Positions 7,903-16,060 are shown, counted from the first letter of the stretch. The stretch is 60,517 nt of DNA from UBA11855 sp964591705 (GCA_964591705.1 CAZQCX010000006.1:1-60517), one strand, 5' to 3'. The notes: generated by a model not told the origin, from the sequence alone. Numbers and translations: made by a program.

Positions 7903-8073
7903 ATGATCGTGAAATGCTCCGAGTGTGGAAACACGTTCAACGTTGGCGCGCCGAGCGATGGGGAGATAGTTGCATGCCCAATATGTGAGGCTGACCACGA
8001 GGTTTCAGTTAAGGACGGAAAGGTCTGCTTCAAAGCCTTCGTGTATGAAGATGATGATCAGGGCGAGTTGTAG
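7903..8073 (+). CDS. LysW-like zinc/acidic carrier-type protein
   Basis: 56 aa from the ATG at 7903, 29 bp after aIF1A. A zinc ribbon Cys5-x2-Cys8 ... Cys25-x2-Cys28 is followed by a strand-rich part and the acidic C-terminus YEDDDQGEL. LysW/ArgW carry amino-acid intermediates on a C-terminal glutamate in an EDWGE-type tail. Here the tail is acidic, but the penultimate residue is Glu and the last is Leu. No lysine or arginine biosynthesis genes are near. It is either a LysW relative with another role or a similar zinc ribbon. Confidence 0.75.
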   Translation: MIVKCSECGNTFNVGAPSDGEIVACPICEADHEVSVKDGKVCFKAFVYEDDDQGEL

Positions 8074-8105
8074 TCTTGCGAAGTGTCAAATAGGAGCCTG
8101 CGCCT

Positions 8106-8492
8106 ATGCATTGCCTGCGATGCGGAGTTTGCTGCAAGGAAACCGAGATGTTGCTTTCTAATCAGGATATTAAGCGTCTTGAGAAGCAGGGCAACAGTAA
8201 GGATCTCTTTGTGTTTTTTGACGACGAAGGCTATGCCAGGTTGAGGAATACCCAGGGCCACTGTGTTTTCTACAACGTTAAAGACCACAGCTGCAGAGTC
8301 TACAGGTGGAGACCCGAGGGTTGTCGTTTGTACCCAGTAGTTTTTGACGAGGAAAACTGGATAGTCCTAGATCACGATTGTTGTTCAACCCGTCCTTTGA
8401 ACGCGAGGGAAGTTGCAGCCAGAGGGTTGAAAGTGCTTAAGCTTCTCGAAAAGATAGATACACAGGCTGAAACACGCGCCCGCACTTTTTGA
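8106..8492 (+). CDS. YkgJ-family CxxCxxCC metal-cluster protein
   Basis: 128 aa. The N-terminal CLRCGVCC motif (residues 3-10), followed by the later cysteines in HCVFYN, HSCRVYRWRPEGCRLYPV and DHDCCS, is the layout of the YkgJ/UPF0153 family, predicted to bind zinc or an iron-sulfur cluster. No reaction is established for the family. The gene follows the LysW-like gene by 32 bp and ends the aIF1A run. The final 35 residues form a helix. Confidence 0.88.
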   Translation: MHCLRCGVCCKETEMLLSNQDIKRLEKQGNSKDLFVFFDDEGYARLRNTQGHCVFYNVKDHSCRVYRWRPEGCRLYPVVFDEENWIVLDHDCCSTRPLNAREVAARGLKVLKLLEKIDTQAETRARTF

Positions 8493-8710
8493 TCTGTCTT
8501 GTTCATGAACCAGCTAGCTAATTCTACAAGCTGCGCAAAGAGTGCCTACGCGTTTTTTCAGAATTCTTAGCTGCTTTGAGCTCTCCTCGCTGATTTAGCA
8601 CGACTGCTAAGAAGAGTTCGCTATTCTCCCCTGAAAAGCGAGAAATATTGAAGGCAGTCTTCTTCCGTCTGCGCCAAATCTTGCCAGCGTTATGACTCAG
8701 GCAGGTGTAA

Positions 8711-8836
8711 CTATTTGCCCTTTGCATGTTTTGCTGGAAGTGCAACCTGTTTCTTCTGTTTTCTCTTGAGGTCTTTCTCTCGTTGCAGTTTCTTATGTTG
8801 TTCTAAACCTGCAGCTTTCTTTTCCCTTCGCGACAT
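8711..8836 (-). CDS. Small lysine-rich protein
   Basis: 41 aa starting at ATG (first base 8836). It begins MSRREKKAAGLEQHKKLQ and is a single predicted helix with strong positive charge, ending in PAKHAKGK. Too short for routine calling. It resembles other small, highly basic archaeal proteins that may bind nucleic acid, but no family is recognised. A clean ATG and the consistent helical pattern are the only support. Confidence 0.4.
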   Translation of the reverse strand: MSRREKKAAGLEQHKKLQREKDLKRKQKKQVALPAKHAKGK

Positions 8837-9072
8837 AACTTCACCAAATTGATAGGCATAGGCGAACTGTAGATTAAGAACGTTGCCCCCCCAGCTGAAA
8901 ACTGATCCTCCTAAGAGGACATTTCAGCCATGTGGCAGGTTAATATAGCGAGCTTGCGTCTAAGTAGGGTGCAGGGCTTCTCGGGGGAGAAAGACTAGGA
9001 TCTTTCCCGCATACGATATCTCTCCTTCTTTCTCGAGTTTGTTCTAGCATAATACCGTGGGAGAAATGGGAC

Positions 9073-9702
9073 TTGAGGCACAAAAACGTCCCAGAGGGCG
9101 AATCGCTCGCTTTAATTTCAGCAAAACACAGTGTCGACCCTGACCAACTTTTCCGGACTCTTGCCTCTACTAGAGAGAAAGAGAGAAATGTTTGTGGTAG
9201 GCTTTCGATAGAATGCCGCGGGAAGATAGGGGACAGAAGAATATTTTTGATGAAAAACGACTCAAAGGTGGTGGCGCAGATTAGGCTAGGGGAGGGCTTC
9301 CTATCGGAAAAGACTAGCCCAATCAGCAGATTCAAGGATTGTGACCGGGTCCGCAGATACGTAGCAAAGAAGAATGCCCAAGTGTTTAGATTGAGCGCCA
9401 TAAGCGATTTGCACGTGGGAATGAGGAAGATTAACCTGATCGCTAAGGTAACAGAGGTCCGCAATCCGCATCCCATTATTACGCGCTCAGGCAGCCCCTG
9501 CGTCTTGGCTGACTCATTTGTTGGGGATGCCACCGGAACTGTGAAGCTTGTCCTTTGGGGCAGCCAGATTGGCTCTGTTTGTGTAGGAGACACTGTCCAG
9601 ATTGTCAACGCCCGCGTAGTGTCATTCAAGGGCGAGAAGCAATTGCAGATTGGAAGAAGCGGAACACTCAGAATGGAGCGAGAACGCCCCATCCCAGCTT
9701 GA
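9073..9702 (+). CDS. OB-fold single-stranded-DNA-binding protein (RPA/SOSS-B-like)
   Basis: 209 aa from TTG. The C-terminal half (about residues 105-205) is a typical archaeal RPA-type OB fold: ISDLHVGMRKINLIAKVTEV, then LADSFVGDATGTVKLVLWG, then VCVGDTVQIVNARVVSFKGE and LQIGRSG. The N-terminal half is helical at first and then strand-rich, with no clear family. Single-OB proteins of this kind coat ssDNA or assist repair. It stands alone in the region; the stretch before it has no gene on this strand for 580 bp. Confidence 0.85.
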   Translation: MRHKNVPEGESLALISAKHSVDPDQLFRTLASTREKERNVCGRLSIECRGKIGDRRIFLMKNDSKVVAQIRLGEGFLSEKTSPISRFKDCDRVRRYVAKKNAQVFRLSAISDLHVGMRKINLIAKVTEVRNPHPIITRSGSPCVLADSFVGDATGTVKLVLWGSQIGSVCVGDTVQIVNARVVSFKGEKQLQIGRSGTLRMERERPIPA

Positions 9703-10134
9703 GACCAGAGTTCTCCAAAACATTGCTATGAAGACATGCGATCTCACTATTCGTCTCCGTTGAATTCCTCGTCCCGTGTTTCACTGCCCAAATCCACTTC
9801 TTCCTCAAACAATAACCCAAATCACCTTCTTGCGCAGGAATCCTAAGCGGCAGTGCGAATATTGGCATGTTTATTGATGCATGCAAGCGCAGCTGTGGCA
9901 ATCAGCTTTGTTCAATATTTTGAATCTCCCGATCAACTGCAGAATCAGATAACCGAAGGCAACCGATTTCTGGGACTGTGGCTGGAGAAACAGAAGCGAA
10001 TCCGGCATGGACAAATTCTGCCATAAGCTTGGCAGAGCAAAAGCGAACCCCTTCGAGGGACTCTTCTGGAATACGCAAGGAGCATCAGCCTAATAACAGA
10101 AAAGGCACACTCACAATAGAAGGCGATTGAGTTC
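9703..10134. other. Intergenic region with a copy of a 36-nt dispersed repeat
   Basis: About 430 bp with no convincing gene. Positions 10069-10104 match 2681-2716, inside the TGT-like gene, at 32 of 36 positions in the same orientation. In the minus-strand reading both give LFCY followed by ADA, but this copy has a stop codon, so it looks like a gene fragment or an inserted repeat. Confidence 0.55.
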
Positions 10135-10587
10135 ATGACCATGGAACATCAGAGAATGATGGATGGAACGCGTGCACCTACCGAAATAGAAATAACAGAC
10201 TTCATAGGCGCATCCGCGAAAGACGCATGGCTGAAGCTGACACAATTCTTCAAACAAAACTACGACACAAGTCCCGAAGTGATTTTTGACAGGAAGCAGG
10301 GATGGGACGTTCGCTACCGGAAAAGGGGCAGAACACTCATCACGCTCACCCCGGAAACAGGCGCAGCCAGAGTCCTCATGGTCCTCGGCAGAGAAGAATC
10401 CGAAAAGGCGCATTCGATGCGGAACAAGCTGAGCCCAAAAATGTCCGACTCGATAGAGAGCACAAAGCAGCTGCATGACGGACGCTGGCTCTGGATCAGG
10501 CTGTTCAACGCCGAAGACGTTGAAGACTTGGAGAAGCTGCTCCCCCTGAAGAGAAAACCCAAAAAAAGAGCGCGAGAACAGTCATGA
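10135..10587 (+). CDS. DUF3788 family protein
   Basis: 150 aa. The DUF3788 pattern is clear: AWLKLTQFFKQNYDTSPEV, WDVRYRKRGRTLITLTPETG, VLMVLGREESEKA, then STKQLHDGRWLWIRLFNAED and a lysine-rich end. The fold is a small alpha-beta domain related to YdhG-type proteins; no activity has been shown to my knowledge. The next gene starts 24 bp downstream on the same strand. Confidence 0.85.
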   Translation: MTMEHQRMMDGTRAPTEIEITDFIGASAKDAWLKLTQFFKQNYDTSPEVIFDRKQGWDVRYRKRGRTLITLTPETGAARVLMVLGREESEKAHSMRNKLSPKMSDSIESTKQLHDGRWLWIRLFNAEDVEDLEKLLPLKRKPKKRAREQS

Positions 10588-10610
10588 ACAGCAGAATGCG
10601 TGATTGAACC

Positions 10611-11144
10611 TTGCCTTTCACACCGTTTCATCTCGGCCCTGCACTTTGCCTGGGCATCCCGCTGAGAAGATTCATTCATGCACCAACCTTCATTCTCGCC
10701 AACGTCGCCTTGGACGTTGAGCCATTGCTGGTGATGGTGCTGGGTTTGAATTACCCATTGCACGGCTACTTCCACACGTTCCTCGCAGCGATCGGCATCG
10801 GCGCCATTCTTGGCCTAACCATGCTTTTCCTTGAAAGACCCCTACAACCATTCTACCGAACACTGTTGCTTGAAACCGAAACCCCGCCTAAAAGACTCCA
10901 GTTTGCGGCTGGAGGCATCCTCGGCACAGTGCTCCACGTCATGTTCGATGCTCCCCTATACGCAGACATCAGGCCCTTCTATCCGCTCACGGCGAACCCC
11001 CTTTTCGGCGCCGTCTCTTCCCTTGAAGTGTACCTGCTCTGTTTCTGGATGGGAATTCTCGGAGCAGCATTCTACTCCCTGATCCTGATCGCCAAAGCAC
11101 TAAAGAAACCGCGAGAGAGACAGGCGAAAGCAGCTCCGAATTGA
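10611..11144 (+). CDS. Membrane protein of the YdjM/DUF4184-like hydrolase family
   Basis: 177 aa from TTG. It begins MPFTPFHLGPALCLGIPLR, with an early conserved His, then NVALDVEPL and HGYFHTFL, the usual His/Asp pattern of predicted membrane-bound metal-dependent hydrolases (YdjM/DUF457/DUF4184-like). Four membrane segments are visible at about 28-46, 50-72, 97-115 and 135-165. The acidic residues at DVEPL and the histidines could bind metal. It follows the DUF3788 gene and may be co-transcribed. Confidence 0.75.
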   Translation: MPFTPFHLGPALCLGIPLRRFIHAPTFILANVALDVEPLLVMVLGLNYPLHGYFHTFLAAIGIGAILGLTMLFLERPLQPFYRTLLLETETPPKRLQFAAGGILGTVLHVMFDAPLYADIRPFYPLTANPLFGAVSSLEVYLLCFWMGILGAAFYSLILIAKALKKPRERQAKAAPN

Positions 11145-11275
11145 GAAAAACAGCTTTTCCTAAGAGACATGCCTAACGCAGCATTCAGAAGCCACTGCCT
11201 CTCAGCTTTTACCGCATCACTTGCCGCCGCCTGCTAATTTCCCAGGACAACCACCACCCGCGTGCCTTACCAATT

Positions 11276-11503
11276 TCACCCTGACGTTACGAGTTTCAAG
11301 AATTCTTCTTTAGTCAAGCCTGCTTCAGAGATTATTTCCATGAGGAGACCACGCTTGATTTGCTCGTGTTTCGGAACAGGCAGAACAAGGTCGCCCTTTG
11401 CGAGGATCAAGTGGCTTCCTTTTTGCCTGATAACTGTGAAGCCGGCTTTGCGGAGCGTCTTAACGACTTGCCGCCACGAGAGCAGAGGGAGCTTCGACAA
11501 CAA
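11276..11503 (-). CDS. hicA: HicA-type toxin
   Basis: 75 aa. The small dsRBD-like HicA fold is recognisable: SWRQVVKTLRKAGFTVIRQKGSHLILAK, with the catalytic His in GSHLIL at about residue 31, then PVPKHEQIKRGLLMEIISEAGLT. HicA cleaves mRNA when not bound by HicB. It overlaps the end of the upstream hicB gene by 44 bp, so the two are translationally coupled, antitoxin first. Confidence 0.92.
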   Translation of the reverse strand: MLSKLPLLSWRQVVKTLRKAGFTVIRQKGSHLILAKGDLVLPVPKHEQIKRGLLMEIISEAGLTKEEFLKLVTSG

Positions 11504-11702
11504 CTTCGGCCTTCTCGCTCTTCGCCTTGCGCTTGAGAAGCTTAGTTTTCACTTCCAAGTAGCCTTCGATGGCTTCCTTGATGTTGACTAAGGCTTCGTC
11601 TCTGGTTTCGCCCTGAGTGGCAACCGGAAGCTCCAGGCACTTGACTATGAAGCCGCCTTCTTCTGCAGGCTCTAATAAGACGGCGAATTTGCGGGCAACC
11701 AC
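11460..11702 (-). CDS. hicB: HicB-type antitoxin
   Basis: 80 aa if started at the GTG whose first base is 11702, which has a GAGGGTGG ribosome-binding site; a TTG at 11723 would add 7 residues. It has the degenerate RNase H-like HicB fold: FAVLLEPAEEGGFIVKCLEL, then ATQGETRDEALVNIKEAIEG. The C-terminus is Lys/Glu-rich, with no visible DNA-binding domain. It neutralises HicA. The pair lies just before a tRNA gene that bounds a likely island. Confidence 0.9.
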   Translation of the reverse strand: MVARKFAVLLEPAEEGGFIVKCLELPVATQGETRDEALVNIKEAIEGYLEVKTKLLKRKAKSEKAEVVVEAPSALVAASR

Positions 11703-11934
11703 GGAACCACCCTCAAAAAACAATGTGTGAAGCGATGATAATAAGGTATCTTCTGAGCTGACTCAGCCAAAACAGCAACCGCGCCACAGCAGCCCCCCCA
11801 AGACATCTCAAGCCGAAACAAGACGCAACACAGCCCCCCACAAACTTCATCCAAGAAACACAACCCAAAACACAAACACAAAAAACACACTCAAAAAACA
11901 ATTTTAGACAGAACGTCAACACGTATACAACACA

Positions 11935-12076
11935 GCCGGGGTGGCAGAGCGGTTAATGCGCTGGCCTTCCTCGCACATAGCGTGCAGGGACCAGTCTCGA
12001 GATCCTCGTAGTAAAAAAGGGGGCAAGCCAGCCAGTGGGCCTTCGGCTCGCAGGGGTTCGAATCCCTTCCCCGGCG
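11935..12076 (+). tRNA. tRNA-Ser(CGA) with two apparent introns
   Basis: Acceptor 11935-11941 pairs with 12069-12075; a 3-bp D stem GCA/TGC lies at 11944-11946 and 11957-11959; the anticodon stem is CTGGC (11961-11965) with GCCAG (12031-12035); a long variable arm is at 12036-12051; the T arm is at 12052-12068; and CCA is encoded at 12077-12079. A normal loop CTCGAGA, anticodon CGA, lies at 11996-12002. It is separated from the 5' stem by about 30 nt (around 11966-11995) and from the 3' stem by about 28 nt (around 12003-12030). Removing both gives an 84-nt class II tRNA. Exact splice points are uncertain by 1-3 nt. The first intron folds as a hairpin with CTGG/CCAG and TTCCT/AGGGA stems. Confidence 0.85.
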
Positions 12077-12089
12077 CCATCAACATCAA
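12047..12089 (+). repeat. tRNA-Ser 3' end, possible att site (left copy)
   Basis: This 43-bp stretch spans the end of the variable arm, the T arm, the acceptor, CCA and ten downstream bases. It matches 17318-17360 without gaps at 33 of 43 positions, in the same orientation. A further 12-bp exact copy of its core (CCTTCCCCGGCG) lies at 12097-12108. tRNA 3' ends are the usual attachment sites of archaeal integrative elements. Confidence 0.55.
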
Positions 12090-12109
12090 TTTGGATCCTT
12101 CCCCGGCGT

Positions 12110-12448
12110 TTGTCTTATTTCGGCTTTCTCAAGATTTTTCCACGGTCCTATCCACAGACGTACTGGAATCCGCCTTCGAGAAGCTTGACTGCTTTTGAAG
12201 AAGAGTTTTCCTTTGTTGTTGGCTGAAGTTGCGGTGCGATTGGTTCGCTGATAGGAGATGCTGTCTGAAATACAGGACATGGTGAAAGGGTCTAAATGTG
12301 ATTGAGGTGATGAATGGTTAGATGTCTGCTCAGTTTAGGGCCTCTCGTTCGTCTCCTCACACAGGAGAAATAATTGGCTTTTCGTGGAAAACCGAATCTT
12401 TTTCTTCTTTTTTAGTTCGAGTGCTACATGCTGCACAAGTTTAATTGA
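12110..12448. other. Leader region before the XPB-like gene
   Basis: About 340 bp without a gene. Near 12398-12413 there is a run of T-rich sequence (TCTTTTTCTTCTTTTTT) that could end transcription of the tRNA or of readthrough from it. An A/T-rich stretch close to the XPB start may be its promoter. Confidence 0.35.
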
Positions 12449-13834
12449 TTGGAAGCGCGAATAGCTGTTATGCCTCGCTTGTGGTTTGACAAGGGCACGC
12501 TTCTGTTGAATGGGGCTGTTGGGACTCCGTATGGTAAATGGGATCCACGGCGTGGCTGTTACCGAATTAAGGCATGCCACTACAAGGATGTCTTGGATTA
12601 TTTTAGGGAAAGCAGACTTCAGATAGAGGACGCTGTGCCGAATCTGCCGCCTGTTGAACAATTAAAGAGCAACGTCGAGTTGAGGACTTACCAAAACAAG
12701 GCTTTAGACAACTGGCAACGAGCAGGCAACAGAGGCGTACTGGTTTTGCCCACAGCGGCTGGAAAAACTTTCATCGCATTAAAAGCGATTGAACTGCTCA
12801 AAACACAGACCATGATAATTGTCCCCACGCTGGATTTGATTGACCAGTGGGAAAAACGTGTGAAAGAATGTCTCAACATCAAAGCTGGCATCGTTGGAGG
12901 AGGCGAATGCATTTTGCGGATGGTGACGGTTTCGACTTATGATTCAGCGTATTCTCAAGCGGCGCAGTTAGGCAACCGTTTTCTTTTGTTGGTTTTTGAC
13001 GAGGTGCATCATTTGGCTTCGCCTGGTTACATGCAAATCGCTGAAATGTACATTGCCCCCCATCGCATGGGATTAACTGCCACATATGAGAGAAGCGATC
13101 AGAGACATGAACTCCTTCCACTGCTTGTAGGCGACGCAGTCTACTCCATAAACATCGAGGAGCTAACGGGAAAGCACCTTGCGCCCTACACCTATGAGAA
13201 AGTGCCGGTTGAGTTGCTCCCTGACGAACAGCGAACCTACGAAGCAGAGATGGATGTGTTTAAGAGTTACCTGCGCGAGAGGCGAATTGTCCTCAAAAGT
13301 GCAGCTGCCTTTCAGCGGTTCATAATGACTACTGGTAGAGACCCCCGTGCGCGGGAAGCCCTGCTTGCTCGGAACAAGGCTTTGAGGGTTGCTGTTAATT
13401 CTGAGGCAAAACTGAATATGCTAGCTGAAAAACTTGAAGCGCACAGAGGCGAGAAAACACTGATTTTTACACTCTACAACGACTTGGTCTACACCATCAG
13501 CAAGCGTTTTCTTATTCCCGCCATTACCTACCAAACCCCAAGAGAAGAGCGCCGCGACATACTCTCTAACTTTGGAAGCGGCAAATACAAGGTCATAGTT
13601 ACTTCCCAAGTGCTAGATGAAGGTGTAGATGTTCCCGATGCTTCGGTTGGTTTGGTGCTAGGCGGGACGGGCAGCAACCGAGAGTATGTGCAGCGGCTAG
13701 GCCGGCTCCTCAGAAAAAAGGAGGGCAAAACCGCCAAGCTAGTGGAAATTATCTCCAAAGAAACAGTCGAGGTCGGCATCAGCCGCAGGCGACGGCAAAA
13801 AACTGGAGGCGCCTTAAGGGTTGCTTCCGAGTAG
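12449..13834 (+). CDS. xpb: XPB/Rad25-type superfamily 2 DNA helicase
   Basis: 461 aa, starting near 12449 (TTG). Helicase motifs in order: Walker A LPTAAGKT (about 100-107), DEVHH in motif II (about 182), GLTATYERSD in motif III (about 208), LIFTLYND in motif IV, SQVLDEGVDVPDA in motif V (about 385) and QRLGRLLRKK in motif VI (about 414). The N-terminal part is the short damage-recognition-like domain of archaeal XPB. It unwinds DNA in repair and works with Bax1, encoded next door with a 14-bp overlap. The pair lies inside the interval bounded by the tRNA repeats. Confidence 0.94.
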   Translation: MEARIAVMPRLWFDKGTLLLNGAVGTPYGKWDPRRGCYRIKACHYKDVLDYFRESRLQIEDAVPNLPPVEQLKSNVELRTYQNKALDNWQRAGNRGVLVLPTAAGKTFIALKAIELLKTQTMIIVPTLDLIDQWEKRVKECLNIKAGIVGGGECILRMVTVSTYDSAYSQAAQLGNRFLLLVFDEVHHLASPGYMQIAEMYIAPHRMGLTATYERSDQRHELLPLLVGDAVYSINIEELTGKHLAPYTYEKVPVELLPDEQRTYEAEMDVFKSYLRERRIVLKSAAAFQRFIMTTGRDPRAREALLARNKALRVAVNSEAKLNMLAEKLEAHRGEKTLIFTLYNDLVYTISKRFLIPAITYQTPREERRDILSNFGSGKYKVIVTSQVLDEGVDVPDASVGLVLGGTGSNREYVQRLGRLLRKKEGKTAKLVEIISKETVEVGISRRRRQKTGGALRVASE

Positions 13835-15392
13835 TTTGCTCGTGGTTTGGAAGAGGAAGGGCGAGATAGCGCCTCGCCATGCAAAACTCTCTGCCGACAA
13901 TCTTGAAGTTGCAAGTGACCTTATCGAGGCGTATAAAGGGCATGTTGGGGAAAAGAAGAAGGTTTTGAAAACTTTTGCCGCTAACTTGGAAAACAGCGGG
14001 TATGAGTACCGTTTCGTTAGAGGGGTGGCTCTGCTGCTTGACCGCAGAGGCTCCTTCACCTGCAACAGCCCAGTTAACCCCGTTGATCTGCGGAAAAGGC
14101 TCTTTATGGCTTCAGAAAAATTCGGTTTACCCACCACGTTAGAGAGGCGGCGGAGAATACTTGAAGCTGTTGCTTCAGAGGTGGCGTTGACGCCTGAAAA
14201 CGTTGAAACCTTGCTTTACGCGGACTTGGATGACGAGTTAATTCTCGAAAAGTTCGATCCACCCTCAGCTTCTGAACTGCTTGAACAGTACAATCTTAGC
14301 TTGACGCAGACACTGCTCTTTGACTCTATAGAGCTCAGTTTTACAGCTTCTGGCAACTGGCAAACCCTCTTCTACACGGTAAAGAAGCTTGGGCTTATCT
14401 ACGAGGCATACCGCGAAGGCGACTGTTTTTGGGTGAAAGTGGACGGCCCTGCCAGTCTCTTCAAACTCACCAAGAGATACGGCTTAAGCATTGCCAAGTT
14501 GCTGCCTGCCCTTGTTGCCAATTCTGAATGGACTGTTAACGCGAAGATACTGTGGAAGTACACAAACGAAATATGCAACTTCAGGCTGGACAGTCGAAAG
14601 CATGGTTCGTTCTTGCGGAAGCCTACTTTTCAACCGCTTGTGAGTTATGATAGTGCTGTTGAAGAGGATTTTGCGTCTCAGTTTCAAGTTTTGAAGTCTG
14701 GCTGGGAGTTGAAGCGAGAGCCTGAGCCTGTTCTTGCGGGTACCCGTGTGATTGTACCTGATTTTTCTTTTGAGAGGGCGGGTCTCAGGATCTTCATGGA
14801 GGTTGTGGGGTTTTGGACTGAAGAGTATTTGCTGCGCAAAGCAGAAAAGCTCAGGCAAGTGCAAGTGAGGATGCTTCTGGCGGTGGATGAGGCGTTAGCT
14901 TGTGAGAAGCTTGTGACGTTGGAGAAGCTTCCGCAACTGCATTTCATTTATTACCGTGATAAAATCCCGTTGTCTCCAATTCTGCGGTACCTAGAGAGTA
15001 TTTTTGAAGAGGTTACAGCTAAAGAAATCAAGCTGTTAGAAAGTCTGCCCGTTAGGTTTACAGAAGCCCTTGTTTCTTACGCTGAATTTGCCGAGAGGAC
15101 AGGCGTTTCCGTTGAGGCTGCGCAGAAATTTCTCACCTCTAATTCCCCTTCAGGCTATGTTCCACTGCCTAATGGGTTGGTTAGTAAGGAGAAACTATTG
15201 CAGTTAAGCGGTGCAATCGAGGAATGTTTGAAAAAGTCGGGGAAACTATCTCTTAACGAGGCAACCGGGATAATTGAAGCTGAAGGAATAAGCGATGCAA
15301 CTTGCGTATTAACTCAACTTGGTTACAAAGTAAAGTGGCTTGGAATAAACACCGAAAAAGCCCAGGTCTATAAACCTCAAAGTAACGAGTAG
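13821..15392 (+). CDS. bax1: Bax1, XPB-associated endonuclease (DUF790)
   Basis: 523 aa from the TTG at 13821, giving MLPSSLLVVWKRKGEIAPR, the expected start of DUF790 proteins; it overlaps the XPB gene by 14 bp. The PD-(D/E)XK nuclease domain is seen at about 305-345: VIVPDFSFERAGLRIFMEVVGFW, with Asp in VPDF and Glu in MEVVG followed by a Lys in LRKAEKL. Bax1 binds XPB and cuts DNA next to the bubble it opens, the archaeal counterpart of an NER incision step. The C-terminal 130 residues have an HTH-like helical pattern (FAERTGVSVEAAQKFLTS). Confidence 0.92.
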   Translation: MLPSSLLVVWKRKGEIAPRHAKLSADNLEVASDLIEAYKGHVGEKKKVLKTFAANLENSGYEYRFVRGVALLLDRRGSFTCNSPVNPVDLRKRLFMASEKFGLPTTLERRRRILEAVASEVALTPENVETLLYADLDDELILEKFDPPSASELLEQYNLSLTQTLLFDSIELSFTASGNWQTLFYTVKKLGLIYEAYREGDCFWVKVDGPASLFKLTKRYGLSIAKLLPALVANSEWTVNAKILWKYTNEICNFRLDSRKHGSFLRKPTFQPLVSYDSAVEEDFASQFQVLKSGWELKREPEPVLAGTRVIVPDFSFERAGLRIFMEVVGFWTEEYLLRKAEKLRQVQVRMLLAVDEALACEKLVTLEKLPQLHFIYYRDKIPLSPILRYLESIFEEVTAKEIKLLESLPVRFTEALVSYAEFAERTGVSVEAAQKFLTSNSPSGYVPLPNGLVSKEKLLQLSGAIEECLKKSGKLSLNEATGIIEAEGISDATCVLTQLGYKVKWLGINTEKAQVYKPQSNE

Positions 15393-15543
15393 ATGGCAAA
15401 CAATCAGCATTTTTTTCAAAGGAACATGGTTCAGATGCTTCTGCGATGCTTCTGAAGAGCGCTCTGAAGGGCTTCTAGCAAAACATAAAAACACACAACC
15501 ATAAAAAGAGATAATCAGGTTGCTATTGGCGGTTTGATGCGTC

Positions 15544-15783
15544 ATGGGCGATAACGAATGTTTAGACGAGCAGGATTTGATGATGTCTAAGGGAATAGTA
15601 AGCATGTACCGGTCCATATGGGTTGAGTTAGAAAGCCAATTCCCATCATTCTCCGTCGAAGAGCGCTTAAGAATTTGCTCTCTCATAGCGCCCCTTATCA
15701 ACAACATGATTTTTGCAGCGTTTAACGAAGAGGCAATTGAGGCGTTGGATAAACCCGGCGGCAAACGAAAAACAAAGAGGTAA
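15544..15783 (+). CDS. Small hypothetical helical protein
   Basis: 79 aa from ATG. Mostly helical: DEQDLMMSKGIVSMYRSIWVELE, then a second pair of helices ending in LINNMIFAAFNEEAIEALDK and a basic tail GGKRKTKR. No family is recognised. The stop is 4 bp before another small gene, so the two are probably co-expressed. Located in the tRNA-bounded interval. Confidence 0.55.
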   Translation: MGDNECLDEQDLMMSKGIVSMYRSIWVELESQFPSFSVEERLRICSLIAPLINNMIFAAFNEEAIEALDKPGGKRKTKR

Positions 15784-15787
15784 GTTC

Positions 15788-16048
15788 TTGTCCGGTTCAT
15801 CACAACCTAAGGCAAGCATGAGAACACGGTTGCCTAACGGCGACTTCTTAACTCTGACTGTGTGGTCTGGGAAGTCTGATCCAACCGCAGAAGTAATAAC
15901 CGTGCAGATACGCCACAACGCAGGCAACCAATGGGAAACCGTTGGGCGATTAGCTGCTTATCGGACCTCTGAAGGCAACTACTCGCAACTGCCGGAACGC
16001 AATTTGGGTGCAAACCAGCCGAAAGATCGTAGCGTGGCAGCGTTGTAA
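15788..16048 (+). CDS. Small hypothetical beta-rich protein
   Basis: 86 aa from TTG at 15788, 4 bp after the preceding small gene; a longer frame from 15713 would overlap that gene heavily, so I prefer this start. The middle has alternating strands (RLPNGDFLTLTVWSGKSDPT, EVITVQIRHNAGNQWETVGR, LAAYRTSEGNYSQLPER), suggesting a small beta sheet. No family recognised. It resembles accessory genes of mobile elements in size and isolation. Confidence 0.55.
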   Translation: MSGSSQPKASMRTRLPNGDFLTLTVWSGKSDPTAEVITVQIRHNAGNQWETVGRLAAYRTSEGNYSQLPERNLGANQPKDRSVAAL

Positions 16049-16060
16049 CCTTCTTTGGCG

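Noticed and set aside
8524..8745. 73-codon minus-strand frame
   Set aside because: No recognisable domain, and it overlaps a better small gene at 8711-8836 in another frame.
11713..11922. Cys- and Phe-rich frames upstream of hicB
   Set aside because: They arise from a C/A-rich low-complexity stretch before the tRNA; no ribosome-binding site or family.
13821..13834. Later TTG start for Bax1 after the XPB stop
   Set aside because: A start at 13836 would avoid overlap but would lose the MLPSSLL residues that match the family's N-terminus.
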